A DNA stretch of 64,000 nt from Streptomyces roseochromogenus subsp. oscitans DS 12.976 (lineage in GTDB: Bacteria > Actinomycetota > Actinomycetes > Streptomycetales > Streptomycetaceae). This document shows positions 8,459-19,412 of the stretch, one piece after another. Location: NCBI RefSeq assembly GCF_000497445.1, contig NZ_CM002285.1, forward strand, positions 1,994,695-2,058,694, in the 5' to 3' direction. Made by a program: the position numbers and the translations under genes. Below the pieces are notes generated by a model. That model did no database searches and was not told where the DNA came from. It worked only from the letters and a program-made list of their open reading frames with translations. The number at the start of each line of letters is the position of its first letter. Position 1 is the first letter of the stretch.

Positions 8459-10060
8459 GTGTCTCACCCCCGTAAGAGATCCCTGCTGCTGACAGCCTCC
8501 GCCGCACTGGCCGTCACCGGAGCCCTCCTCACCTCCCCGCCCGCGAGTGCCGACGCCGCCCCGGCCGCCGCCGAGGTCTCTCCCCATGCCGCCCAGACCA
8601 TCGACAACATCGGCGCGTCCGGCGCCTGGTGGGTCAACGACCTCCAGCACTTCGACCCGAAGGTCCAGGCCCGGGTCGCCCGACTGCTCTTCTCCCCACA
8701 GGGGTTGGGCCTCAGCTCGTACCGCTACAACATCGGCGGCGGTGGAGTCGCCGTCACCACCCCGGCCCGCGCAGCCGAGGACTTCCTCAAGTCCGGCGGC
8801 TCGTACGACTGGAGCAAGGACAACGGCGGTCAGACGTTCCTGAAGTACGCCGCGCGGTACGGCGTGAAGGACCTCATCGGCTTCGTCAACAGCGCGCCCG
8901 CCCAGTGGACCACCAACGGCAAGAGCTGCGGCGGCCGGTTGAAGGCGGAGAACGAGAACGACTTCGCGAAGTACATAGCCGACGTGACCGATCACTTCGC
9001 GCGGCAGGGCGTACGGCTCGACTACATCAGCCCCTTCAACGAACCGGACAACAGCTTCGCCGACTGCGGGCAGGAGGGCATGCCGGTGCCGGTCGACCAG
9101 CGTGACGACATCGTGCGCGCACTGGGCGCCGAGCAGCGGGCCCGGCACCAGAAGACGGGCATCATCGCGGACGAGTCCAGCAAGACCACGCAGTTCACCA
9201 GCGAGGTCCCGCAGTGGATGGCGCAGCCGGGCACCGCGCAGTACGTCGCCAAGCTGGCCCACCACACGTACGACAACCCGGACGACGGCCAGCTCGGAAA
9301 CGTCTACGAGACGTCGAGGTCGGTGGGCAGGACGCCCTGGGCCACCGAGATCTGCTGCTTCGGCAAGGGCGGCACGGGCTGGAACCAGGAGTACGACCCG
9401 ACCATCGACAACGCCCTGCTGATGTCGCGGATCATCTACAAGGACTTCGCGACCGCGCACGACTCGGCCTTCCAGTGGTGGGTGGCGCTCGCCAGCGGCT
9501 ACGGCAGCGACCCGAGCACCCGGAACGACCAGGGCTGGAACGACGGCCTGATCTACTACGACCCCGACTACGCGACGAACGGCGACCAGAAGCTGTACTT
9601 CACCAAGCGGTACTACGCGCTGGGCCAGTACAGCAGGTTCGTCCGGCCGGGCGCGGTCGCGCACAACGTGACCGGGGCTCCGGACGGCGTGGAGGTGTCG
9701 TCGTACGAGCGGAACAGCCAGTGGGTGGTCGTGGTCAACAACCACAACACCACCGACACCGCGCTGAACCTGCACTTCGCCGGCAAGGCGCCGGTGCGGG
9801 CCACGCAGGCGGTGCGGACCTCGGCGGACGAGAACTGGGCGAGGGTCGCGAAACCGGCCGTCAGCGACGGGACCGTGCACGCCACGCTGGCCGCCCGTTC
9901 GATCACGACGTATGTCTTCGACGAGAAGAGCGACGGCACTTCGGCGCTGACCGGCTCCCTGAGGGCCGCCGGCCACTTCCTCGGGTTCCCCGAGGAGCTG
10001 GAGGAGGCGGCGCGCGTGGACGGGCTCGGCCACTGGGGGCGTACTGGCGGGTCGTCGTAA
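8459..10060 (+). CDS. Secreted glycoside hydrolase family 30 enzyme with a foreign C-terminal tail
   Basis: 533 residues from GTG at 8459 (SD GGAAGGG). A Sec-type signal peptide starts HPRKRSLLL and probably ends near ASADA (~32). The catalytic domain has the acid/base in NEP (E195) and the likely nucleophile in WATEICC (E297). It resembles the GH30 endo-beta-1,6-galactanase-like group, so a galactan or related beta-glycan is the likely substrate. The native protein appears to end around TTYVFDE. The last ~30 residues (from ~505) read as FLGFPEELEEAARVDGLG, the EAA loop of a sugar ABC permease, in frame by fusion. The catalytic domain looks complete, so activity may survive. Confidence 0.85.
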   Translation: MSHPRKRSLLLTASAALAVTGALLTSPPASADAAPAAAEVSPHAAQTIDNIGASGAWWVNDLQHFDPKVQARVARLLFSPQGLGLSSYRYNIGGGGVAVTTPARAAEDFLKSGGSYDWSKDNGGQTFLKYAARYGVKDLIGFVNSAPAQWTTNGKSCGGRLKAENENDFAKYIADVTDHFARQGVRLDYISPFNEPDNSFADCGQEGMPVPVDQRDDIVRALGAEQRARHQKTGIIADESSKTTQFTSEVPQWMAQPGTAQYVAKLAHHTYDNPDDGQLGNVYETSRSVGRTPWATEICCFGKGGTGWNQEYDPTIDNALLMSRIIYKDFATAHDSAFQWWVALASGYGSDPSTRNDQGWNDGLIYYDPDYATNGDQKLYFTKRYYALGQYSRFVRPGAVAHNVTGAPDGVEVSSYERNSQWVVVVNNHNTTDTALNLHFAGKAPVRATQAVRTSADENWARVAKPAVSDGTVHATLAARSITTYVFDEKSDGTSALTGSLRAAGHFLGFPEELEEAARVDGLGHWGRTGGSS

Positions 10061-10140
10061 CGCTGCCGCTGCTGTTCGTGTTCCTCTTCCTCCAGCGCTG
10101 GCTGGTGCAGGGGATCACGCAGACCGGAATCAAGGGCTGA
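9974..10140 (+). pseudogene. Remnant of a carbohydrate ABC transporter permease (MalG type)
   Basis: Two blocks of one permease survive. The EAA loop FLGFPEELEEAARVDG lies in the GH30 frame (9977-10024). After a frameshift near 10040, YWRVVVTLP is joined directly to LLFVFLFLQRWLVQGITQTG, the typical last residues of this family, ending with TGA at 10138-10140. The part between the EAA loop region and the C-terminus is deleted, as are the permease N-terminus and any solute-binding and first-permease genes. Position between a ROK-regulated hydrolase and a beta-galactosidase is where such a transporter normally lies. Confidence 0.8.
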
Positions 10141-13038
<2,898 letters not shown>

Positions 13039-13186
13039 CCCGCGGCACGGGGGGGGAGCCGCCACCGGTCCACCCGGTCCACCACGGTCCCGGCGAAGAC
13101 GGCGGTACGGCCGGTACGGCCGCCTCCCTCACCCTCGCCGCCGGAGAACATCTCACCTCGGTGAAACTGTGCCGTGGCCGCCGTGC

Positions 13187-14680
13187 TCAGACCAGGCGCC
13201 GGCCGTTCACCGTTCGTGGATGCGGCAGCGCGGAGGCCGGTGGCGTCCAGGTGTAGGCGTCCGGGGCGAAGGCGTGCAGACGCTTGACGAGGCTGCCGGT
13301 CGACCAGGGCCAGCAGAAGGTGTTGACGCCCGGGACACCGAAGTAGTAGCCGCTTCCGCCGCCGGTGTTGTAGACGGTGGTGCGCAGCGCCCCGTGCAGG
13401 GCCTGCTGGTGGGCTTCCTCGGCCTCCGGCCTGACGTCCAGCGCGGCACACCCGCTGCTGCGCAGGCGGGTGAGGGCGGAGGTGATGTAGCGGAGCTGGG
13501 CTTCGACGACGGTGGGGACGGCGGTGGTGCCGGTGAGCAGGTTCGGGCCGATGAGGAGGAAGAGGTTGGGGTATCCGCTGACGCTGGTGCCCAGGTAGGC
13601 CCGCCGGTTGTCGGCCCAGGTCCGGGCCAGTGTGGTGCCGTCGGTGCCGTACAGGCGGTCGGCGAGCGGGATGTCGCCGATGTGGTATCCGGTGGCGAGC
13701 ACGATGACGTCGGCGCGGGTGCGGGTGCCGTCGGCGCCGATGACGTGGGAACCCTCCACGGCGGTCACGCGGGTGGGCCGCAGCCGCACGTTGGGCCGGG
13801 TGAGGGCGGGGTAGTACGTGCTGGAGGTGATCAGGCGGCGGCCGCCGAAGCGATAGGCGGGAGTGAGGGCGTGACGCAGGGTGCGGTCCGGTACGGAGGC
13901 GCGCAGGTGGAGGCGGGCCGCGGCTTCCAGGGGCCGCAGCAGGCGGGGGTGGCGCAGGGGTAAGCCGATGGCTTCCTGGGTCCAGTGGTGCATCCCGCGC
14001 AGTGCACGGCGTGCTGCCGGGTAGCTCCTGAGGAAGCGGTGGAGGCCCGGAGAGAGAGGGTAGTCGGGTTTCGGAAGTACCCACTGCGGTGTGCTCTGGA
14101 AGACGTCCACGTGCGCCGCCTTCGGCTGGATCTCGGGCAGGAACTGGACCGTGGACGCTCCGGTGCCCACCACGGCGACACGGCGTCCGGTCAGGTCGGC
14201 GTCATGGTTCCAGCGGGCGGAGTGGAAGGCGGTGCCGGTGAAGGCGTCGAGGCCGGGGAGGTCGGGGAGGCGGGGCCGATGCCAGGGGCCGGTGGCGACG
14301 ATCACGGCACGGGCCGAGTACGTGCCCGAGGTGGTCTCCAGGTGCCAGCGGTGCACGGCCGGGTCCCAACGGGCGGTCAGCACCTCGGCGTTGTAGCGGA
14401 TGACCCGGTCCACCTCGTGCGTCGCCGCGGTGGTCTCGATGTAGTCGAGAATCTCGGAGCGGCCGGCGAAGCACCGGCTCCAGGGGTTGGGGGCGAAGGA
14501 GTACTCGTACAGCATGGACGGCACGTCGCATCCGCAGCCGGGATAGGTGTTGTCGCGCCAAGTCCCCCCGAGACGACCGGACTTCTCCAGTACCACGATG
14601 TCATCGACCCCGGCCCGGCGCAGTGCGATCACGGCAGCCACACCGGAGAGCCCGGCTCCGATGACGACGACTTCAGCCAC
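13187..14680 (-). CDS. Flavin-containing (Baeyer-Villiger type) monooxygenase
   Basis: 497 residues. Two Rossmann motifs, GAGLSG (8-13, FAD) and VGTGAS (171-176, NADPH), flank the BVMO-type fingerprint FTGTAFHSARWN (147-158), matching FXGXXXHXXXW. GTG at 14680 follows a G-rich stretch. Such enzymes insert oxygen next to ketones or oxidise heteroatoms; the substrate is unknown. It is divergent from a Rieske oxygenase, which suggests shared control and perhaps a shared steroid-like or terpenoid substrate. The 148-bp interval before it (13039-13186) has no intact gene. Confidence 0.85.
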   Translation of the reverse strand: MAEVVVIGAGLSGVAAVIALRRAGVDDIVVLEKSGRLGGTWRDNTYPGCGCDVPSMLYEYSFAPNPWSRCFAGRSEILDYIETTAATHEVDRVIRYNAEVLTARWDPAVHRWHLETTSGTYSARAVIVATGPWHRPRLPDLPGLDAFTGTAFHSARWNHDADLTGRRVAVVGTGASTVQFLPEIQPKAAHVDVFQSTPQWVLPKPDYPLSPGLHRFLRSYPAARRALRGMHHWTQEAIGLPLRHPRLLRPLEAAARLHLRASVPDRTLRHALTPAYRFGGRRLITSSTYYPALTRPNVRLRPTRVTAVEGSHVIGADGTRTRADVIVLATGYHIGDIPLADRLYGTDGTTLARTWADNRRAYLGTSVSGYPNLFLLIGPNLLTGTTAVPTVVEAQLRYITSALTRLRSSGCAALDVRPEAEEAHQQALHGALRTTVYNTGGGSGYYFGVPGVNTFCWPWSTGSLVKRLHAFAPDAYTWTPPASALPHPRTVNGRRLV

Positions 14681-14828
14681 GACAACCCCCCCAACTACTC
14701 ACTCAGAGCGACCGATCGTAATGCTTTCGGTATTCGGGGAGGAGTCACAGCCAGAGGCCTTACCTCATACGAGTGAGCTCACCGGACAAGCGACGTTTGA
14801 CGCCCTTTCTCATGTTCTGCTGCCAGTT

Positions 14829-15800
14829 ATGACGATAAGGGATGAACTCCCCTACCCCAGTGGCTGGTTCTGGCTGGCCCGCTCGCGCGAGCTCGCCCCC
14901 GGCACCGTCCTGACCCGCCGCTTCATGGGCGACGACATCGTCCTCTACCGCACCCGCGACGGCCGGCCCCGCGCGGTGGATCCCTACTGTCCGCACCTCG
15001 GCGCTCATCTCGGGGCGGGCGGCACCGTGCACGGCCAGAATCTGGTGTGCCCCTTCCACCACTTCGCCTTCGCCCCCGACGGCACCTGCGTCGCCACGCC
15101 CGACGGCCCCCCGCCGCGCGCCCGCCTGCGCCACCACACCCTCCGCGAGCGCAACGGCTTCGTCCTCGTCTGGTACGCGCCGGAGGGCGCCCCACCCACC
15201 TGGGAAGTCCCCGCCACCGCCCAAGCCGGAGTCGTTCCGACGGCCGCATGGAGCACACAGGTCCGCACCTACGCCCAGGAGATCATCGAGAACAGCCTCG
15301 ACTACCGGCATCTGCCCGTCCTGCACCACGTGACCGTACGAGAGCTCGACCCGCCGACGCCCGAAGGCCCCCTCCTGCACACGCGGCTGCGCCTCGGGCC
15401 GGACCGGCCTGCGGCCCTGAAGCAGCGGATCCAGGCCGACCACTCGTTGCTCATGGCGGGCCTGGGATGCCTCCGCGTCGAGCTTCCGCTCCCCTCGCTC
15501 GGACTCATCAGCTACCTGTGGGCCATGCACACACCGAGCGGGCCCCGGCGCACCCACATGCTGGTCGCGACGGCCTGTGCGGACCTCCGCAAGCGGGACG
15601 CCGCCTCCGCGTCGCTGCCCCGGCGGGCCCTGCACCGGGCCTTCGCACGCGCGATGCTGACGACCGCGGTCAGCAAGGTCCGCCAGGACCTCACGATCTG
15701 GAACGCCAAACGCTACGAGCCGCGCCCCCGCCTCGCCGCTAGCGACGAGACCATCGGCCTCTTCCGCCACTGGGCCCGCCAGTTCTACCCCTCGCCCTGA
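14829..15800 (+). CDS. Rieske [2Fe-2S] aromatic-ring-hydroxylating/steroid-type oxygenase
   Basis: About 323 residues from ATG at 14829. The Rieske centre is clear: CPHLGAHL and CPFHHFAF give C54, H56, C74 and H77. The mononuclear-iron region follows in NSLDYRHLPVLHH. It resembles KshA/cholesterol-desaturase-like single-component oxygenases, which need a separate reductase; none is nearby. The start is uncertain: no convincing SD is present, and ATG at 14721 in the same frame would add 36 residues. The 226 bp after it contain nothing recognisable. Confidence 0.8.
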   Translation: MTIRDELPYPSGWFWLARSRELAPGTVLTRRFMGDDIVLYRTRDGRPRAVDPYCPHLGAHLGAGGTVHGQNLVCPFHHFAFAPDGTCVATPDGPPPRARLRHHTLRERNGFVLVWYAPEGAPPTWEVPATAQAGVVPTAAWSTQVRTYAQEIIENSLDYRHLPVLHHVTVRELDPPTPEGPLLHTRLRLGPDRPAALKQRIQADHSLLMAGLGCLRVELPLPSLGLISYLWAMHTPSGPRRTHMLVATACADLRKRDAASASLPRRALHRAFARAMLTTAVSKVRQDLTIWNAKRYEPRPRLAASDETIGLFRHWARQFYPSP

Positions 15801-16026
15801 GGCCGATCAGCGAGTCCGACACGGGCGGGGACATCCGCCCAGACGGTCTTGCACGCACCTTGGACGCGCCCGACGACACCCGGAGCCTGCTGGAGCGACT
15901 GCGAGGAGCACCGCCTTCTGGACGGAGTTCGTCGCGTTCGCCGGCCGCGATCGAGGCTGACCGCCGGGCCGTTGGCAACCGTCGCGGTGAGGTCGCCCTC
16001 TTCCCCTCCGAACGAGAGGGGGCGCC

Positions 16027-17181
16027 ATGAGGGCGAGCCGGTTGAGGGCGGTTGCCGTCGGTGTGTGCGGCGGGGTGCTGAGTTGTGGGGTCATGGCGGG
16101 GCCGGCCGCGGCCCACGAGGACCCTCCGACGATCAGCCAGGCATTTGCGGGGCCCCGCCCCGGAGAGGCCATCGGTATCGACCTGCTCAACTACCAACCA
16201 AAGCCGGGCGTGCACCTGGTGGCCGAGTCGCCGGTCTTCGCGCACCCGATCCGGATGGACGACCCTGCCGCGAAGGTCGACGGGCTCGGCGTCAAGGCGC
16301 CCATCCCGATGTCGGCCGAGCCCGGATCGTATCCGCTCGTCATCAAGGCCCGGGGCAAGGTCGTGGCCCGTGACACCATCAGAGTCCGGCCGCCCGAGCG
16401 CCCCTCCGTCGAAGTGGACGACGGCCGCGCGCGGCGGCCGGGCACCCGGGTCAATCTGTTCTTCGACGACCTGTACCCAGGGGAGAACGGGGATTCCTTC
16501 ACGGCCCGTTCCCCGGCATTCGCCTCGCCGGTGCGTCTCACACGCGGCAAGGACTCCTGGAACAACACCCGCGTTTTCAGCGCCCTGAACGTGCCGTTGC
16601 CGTTCACCCTCCATGACGGGACGTACGCGATATGGGTGACCGACGGGGACGGGAGACGGAAGGCACGGACGCGACTGGAGGTCCGCTCGGCGCGCCCCGG
16701 CGACGACGACTACCTGGGCAACGCCGAAGGCCCCGCGTTCTTCGGGAAGACGGGCTCTCCGCTCCGCGCCCAGGACAAGGGCTTCACCGCCGCCGCGGGC
16801 ACAACAATGTATGTGAAGTGGCAGGACGCGTCCCCGGACCCAGGGGAGGAGGAGCGGCTGACCGCGACGTCCCCGGCGTTCCAGGCCCCGGCCAGGCTGG
16901 CGTCCGATGTCATCAAAGGCCATGAGATGGACCCCCCGCTCTTCTGGGGCCCGGCGCGGATCAAGCCCGGCCTGAAGCCGGGCAGGTATCCGGTAACCGT
17001 CGTCAGCCACCGCGGGCGAGTGACGAAGAACAGCTACCTCACCGTCACCCAGGGTTCCGCTCATGACGATGGCGGACTGCCGACGGCCGTGTGGGCGGGT
17101 GCGAGCGCCGGAACCCTCGCTCTGGGCGCCACCGCTGCCGTACTGCTGGTACGGAGACGCAGGCGAGCGCCCCTTTCCTGA
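16027..17181 (+). CDS. Secreted or cell-surface protein with C-terminal membrane anchor, unknown function
   Basis: 384 residues from ATG at 16027 (SD GAGAGGGGG). A signal peptide (residues ~1-30, cleavage near AAAHED) is followed by three similar ~100-residue beta-rich segments. Each has a phrase of the form SPAFASPVRL (HPIRM at ~76, SPVRL at ~175, APARL at ~280) and ends with GxYP/GTYA-type strands. The C-terminus has a hydrophobic helix (~350-372) followed by RRRRR, a typical surface anchor without a sortase motif. It may be an internal triplication of an Ig-like unit. No enzymatic motif is seen. Confidence 0.75.
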   Translation: MRASRLRAVAVGVCGGVLSCGVMAGPAAAHEDPPTISQAFAGPRPGEAIGIDLLNYQPKPGVHLVAESPVFAHPIRMDDPAAKVDGLGVKAPIPMSAEPGSYPLVIKARGKVVARDTIRVRPPERPSVEVDDGRARRPGTRVNLFFDDLYPGENGDSFTARSPAFASPVRLTRGKDSWNNTRVFSALNVPLPFTLHDGTYAIWVTDGDGRRKARTRLEVRSARPGDDDYLGNAEGPAFFGKTGSPLRAQDKGFTAAAGTTMYVKWQDASPDPGEEERLTATSPAFQAPARLASDVIKGHEMDPPLFWGPARIKPGLKPGRYPVTVVSHRGRVTKNSYLTVTQGSAHDDGGLPTAVWAGASAGTLALGATAAVLLVRRRRRAPLS

Positions 17182-17221
17182 CGGCCGGCCCGTCGGGCGA
17201 GACCATTTCCTGGTATATCTA

Positions 17222-17238
17222 GTCTCCAACCTAGAGAC
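17222..17238. promoter_or_regulatory. Candidate operator of the TetR gene
   Basis: GTCTC (17222-17226) and GAGAC (17234-17238) are inverted around CAACCTA, within an AT-richer stretch starting TATATCTAG, 29 bases before the TetR ATG. Autoregulation by the adjacent TetR protein is the simplest reading. Confidence 0.45.
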
Positions 17239-17266
17239 CATAGGAAGTGCGGAAAGGCAGGCTCCC

Positions 17267-17854
17267 ATGGCCCGAGCGGGTCTCACCGCGGACCGTGTTG
17301 TCGCGGCCGCCGCCGAGCTCGCCGACGAGGCGGGGTTCGACAACGTCACCCTGACCGCGCTGGCCCGCCGCTTCGGGGTGAAGGACGCCAGTCTGTACTC
17401 GCATGTCCGGGGCCTCGCCGACCTGCGCACCCGGCTCGCGCTGCACGCGGGCGGTGAGCTGATCGACCGGATCGCGGTGGCCGTGGCCGGCCGCGCGGGC
17501 AAGGACGCGCTGGCCGCCTTCGCCGGTGCCTACCGCGCCTACGCCCTGGAGCACCCCGGCCGCTACGCGGCCACCCAGATCCGTATCGACCAGTCCCTGC
17601 TCGCCGGCTCCCCCGAGATGCGCCGCACCGCCGAGATCACCTACGGCATGCTGCGCGCCTACGGCCTGGAGGAACCCGACCTCACCGACGCCGTACGCCT
17701 GCTGCGCAGCGCCTTCCACGGCTACTGCGCCCTGGAGTCGGCCGGCGGCTTCGGCGCGGACCGGGACGTACAGGCCTCCTGGGACAAGGCGATCGACGCC
17801 CTGCACCTGACCCTCACCCACTGGCCCCGGGAGACGGAGGAAGACGTTGACTGA
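17267..17854 (+). CDS. TetR/AcrR-family transcriptional regulator
   Basis: 195 residues. The N-terminal helix-turn-helix is typical (VTLTALARRFGVKDASLYSHVRG, residues ~29-51). The C-terminal half resembles the WHG-type ligand domain. ATG at 17267 has SD GGAAAGG. The 3' end overlaps the start of an alpha/beta hydrolase gene by 8 bases, so the two are translationally coupled and the regulator probably controls the hydrolase. Confidence 0.88.
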   Translation: MARAGLTADRVVAAAAELADEAGFDNVTLTALARRFGVKDASLYSHVRGLADLRTRLALHAGGELIDRIAVAVAGRAGKDALAAFAGAYRAYALEHPGRYAATQIRIDQSLLAGSPEMRRTAEITYGMLRAYGLEEPDLTDAVRLLRSAFHGYCALESAGGFGADRDVQASWDKAIDALHLTLTHWPRETEEDVD

Positions 17855-18563
17855 ACCGCTTCACCACGACGTCTCGGGCAGCGGTCCCGTGCTGCTGGTG
17901 ATGCCGGGCGGGGCCGGGCATCCGATGGGGCTGGGGCCGCTGACCGAGCGGCTGGCCGCGCGGTTCACCGTGGTGACGTACGACCCGCTCGGGCTCGCCC
18001 ACGGCCGGCTCGGCCTGCCGGTACCCGAGCAGCGGGTGGCGGACTGGAGCGAGGGCGCGCACCGGGTGCTGGAGGCGGTGCTTCCGGCAGGCGGGACCGC
18101 GTATGTGCTCGGGACCAGCTCCGGTGGGATCGCCGCCCTGGACCTGCTCGCCCGGCATCCCGGGCGGCTGGCGCACGTGGTCGCGCACGAACCGCCGTGC
18201 GTGACGGTGCTGCCGGACGGGGCGGAGCGGCGGGCCGAGCTGATCGGGCAGTTGGAGGGCCACGGGCGCCCGCCCGCGGAAGGCGAGGCGGCCACCCCGT
18301 TCGGGGTGTTCCTGGCGCGCGTGCTGGGCCCGTTCACGTCCCATCTGCCGTCCTTCACCGCTCCCCCGGGCGGGCTCACGCTCGCCGCCGGCGTCGACTC
18401 GCGCGGCCAGGTGCTGCACCGGACCGCCACGTCGCTCGCCGAACGGCTGGGCGGTGCCTTCCTGGAGTTCCCGGGCGGACACCTGGGTACGGTGGATCAT
18501 CCGGTGGCGTTCGCGGACCTGCTCACCGACACATTGCGCTCCAGCGCGCGGACCTCGGCGTAG
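17847..18563 (+). CDS. Alpha/beta-fold hydrolase
   Basis: 238 residues from TTG at 17847 with SD GGAGGA. The nucleophile elbow is GTSSGG (S at ~93), the oxyanion region is MPGGAGHP, and the terminal histidine is in FPGGHLG. No lid or secondary motif identifies the substrate. Its 3' end overlaps tail-to-tail, by 67 bases, the gene on the other strand. Confidence 0.82.
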   Translation: MTEPLHHDVSGSGPVLLVMPGGAGHPMGLGPLTERLAARFTVVTYDPLGLAHGRLGLPVPEQRVADWSEGAHRVLEAVLPAGGTAYVLGTSSGGIAALDLLARHPGRLAHVVAHEPPCVTVLPDGAERRAELIGQLEGHGRPPAEGEAATPFGVFLARVLGPFTSHLPSFTAPPGGLTLAAGVDSRGQVLHRTATSLAERLGGAFLEFPGGHLGTVDHPVAFADLLTDTLRSSARTSA

Positions 18564-19306
18564 GCGGGAGTGGTGCCGCCCGGGGTGCGTCCGGCGGCGA
18601 TGTCGGCCGCCGCGTCCAGGGCCGCGCCGAGCGCCCGCCGATAGAGGAGCGAACCCAGGCTGACACGGCGCACACCGAGGTCGGCCAGCTGGGCGACGGT
18701 GGGTCCGGCGGGCGAGTAGAGGATGTTGAGGGGGACGTCGAGCCGCCGGACCAGCGCCGTGATCCGCCCGGGGTCGGTCAGCCCGGGCACGAACACCCCG
18801 TCGGCACCGGCCTGTTGGTAGGCGTCGAGCCGCCGCAGGGTGTCCCGTTCGTCGCCGTCCCCGGACCAGTACGTGTCGGTGCGGGCATTGACGAACAGGC
18901 CGGGTACGGCGGCCTTCACGGCGGCGATCTTCGCCGCGAGCCGGTCACTCGGCTCCAGCCCGTCCTCCAGGTTGACCCCGGCCGCCCCCACGGCCCACAA
19001 CTCCTGTGCCAGCTCAGCCACTTCGCCGGGATCCCGGCTGAAGCCGTCCTCGGCGTCGACCGAGAGCAGATACGGCTCCGAGCCGAGGGTCAGGGCGAGG
19101 CTCAGCGTCTGTTCCCGGGTCGCGCCCGCGCCGTCGGGCAGACCGGCGGCCGCCGCCACGGCCAGGCTCGTCGTACCGATCGCGGGGAAACCCCGGGCGG
19201 CGAGCGCGGCGGCCGAGGCATGGTCCCAGGCGTTGGGCAGCAGCAGCGGCTCTCCGGGCCGGTGGTGGAGTCCGGGGAACGTCGTCACGGCGGGCTGTGC
19301 GGTCAT
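18497..19306 (-). CDS. Isocitrate lyase/PEP mutase-superfamily protein
   Basis: 269 residues. Features of the PEP mutase/2-methylisocitrate lyase fold are present: PNAWDHASA, VDAEDGF (metal-binding acidic residues) and NARTDTYW. The KKCGH catalytic loop of true isocitrate lyases is absent, so it is more likely an oxaloacetate-hydrolase- or PEP-mutase-like enzyme of unknown substrate. No phosphonate-biosynthesis genes are nearby. ATG is at 19306. Confidence 0.8.
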   Translation of the reverse strand: MTAQPAVTTFPGLHHRPGEPLLLPNAWDHASAAALAARGFPAIGTTSLAVAAAAGLPDGAGATREQTLSLALTLGSEPYLLSVDAEDGFSRDPGEVAELAQELWAVGAAGVNLEDGLEPSDRLAAKIAAVKAAVPGLFVNARTDTYWSGDGDERDTLRRLDAYQQAGADGVFVPGLTDPGRITALVRRLDVPLNILYSPAGPTVAQLADLGVRRVSLGSLLYRRALGAALDAAADIAAGRTPGGTTPAYAEVRALERNVSVSRSANATG

Positions 19307-19412
19307 ACGGCCACGCTAGACAGCGAATGCTTCGGCGCCCGCCGAACGATGGACCCCACCAGGGACTGCAACCGCACCGCCACCGCCGTCACCCCGTCCT
19401 ACGCCACCCCGC

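Noticed and set aside
13079..13165. A plus-strand phrase (SLTLAAGEHLTSVKLCRG) resembling part of a jacalin-type lectin
   Set aside because: Only ~20 residues, no start or continuation, and the resemblance is weak. It could be a gene crumb but is not supportable as a feature.
18497..19306. PEP-mutase-superfamily gene as a sign of a phosphonate biosynthesis cluster
   Set aside because: No phosphonopyruvate decarboxylase, transaminase or other phosphonate gene is near, and the gene is of the generic superfamily type.
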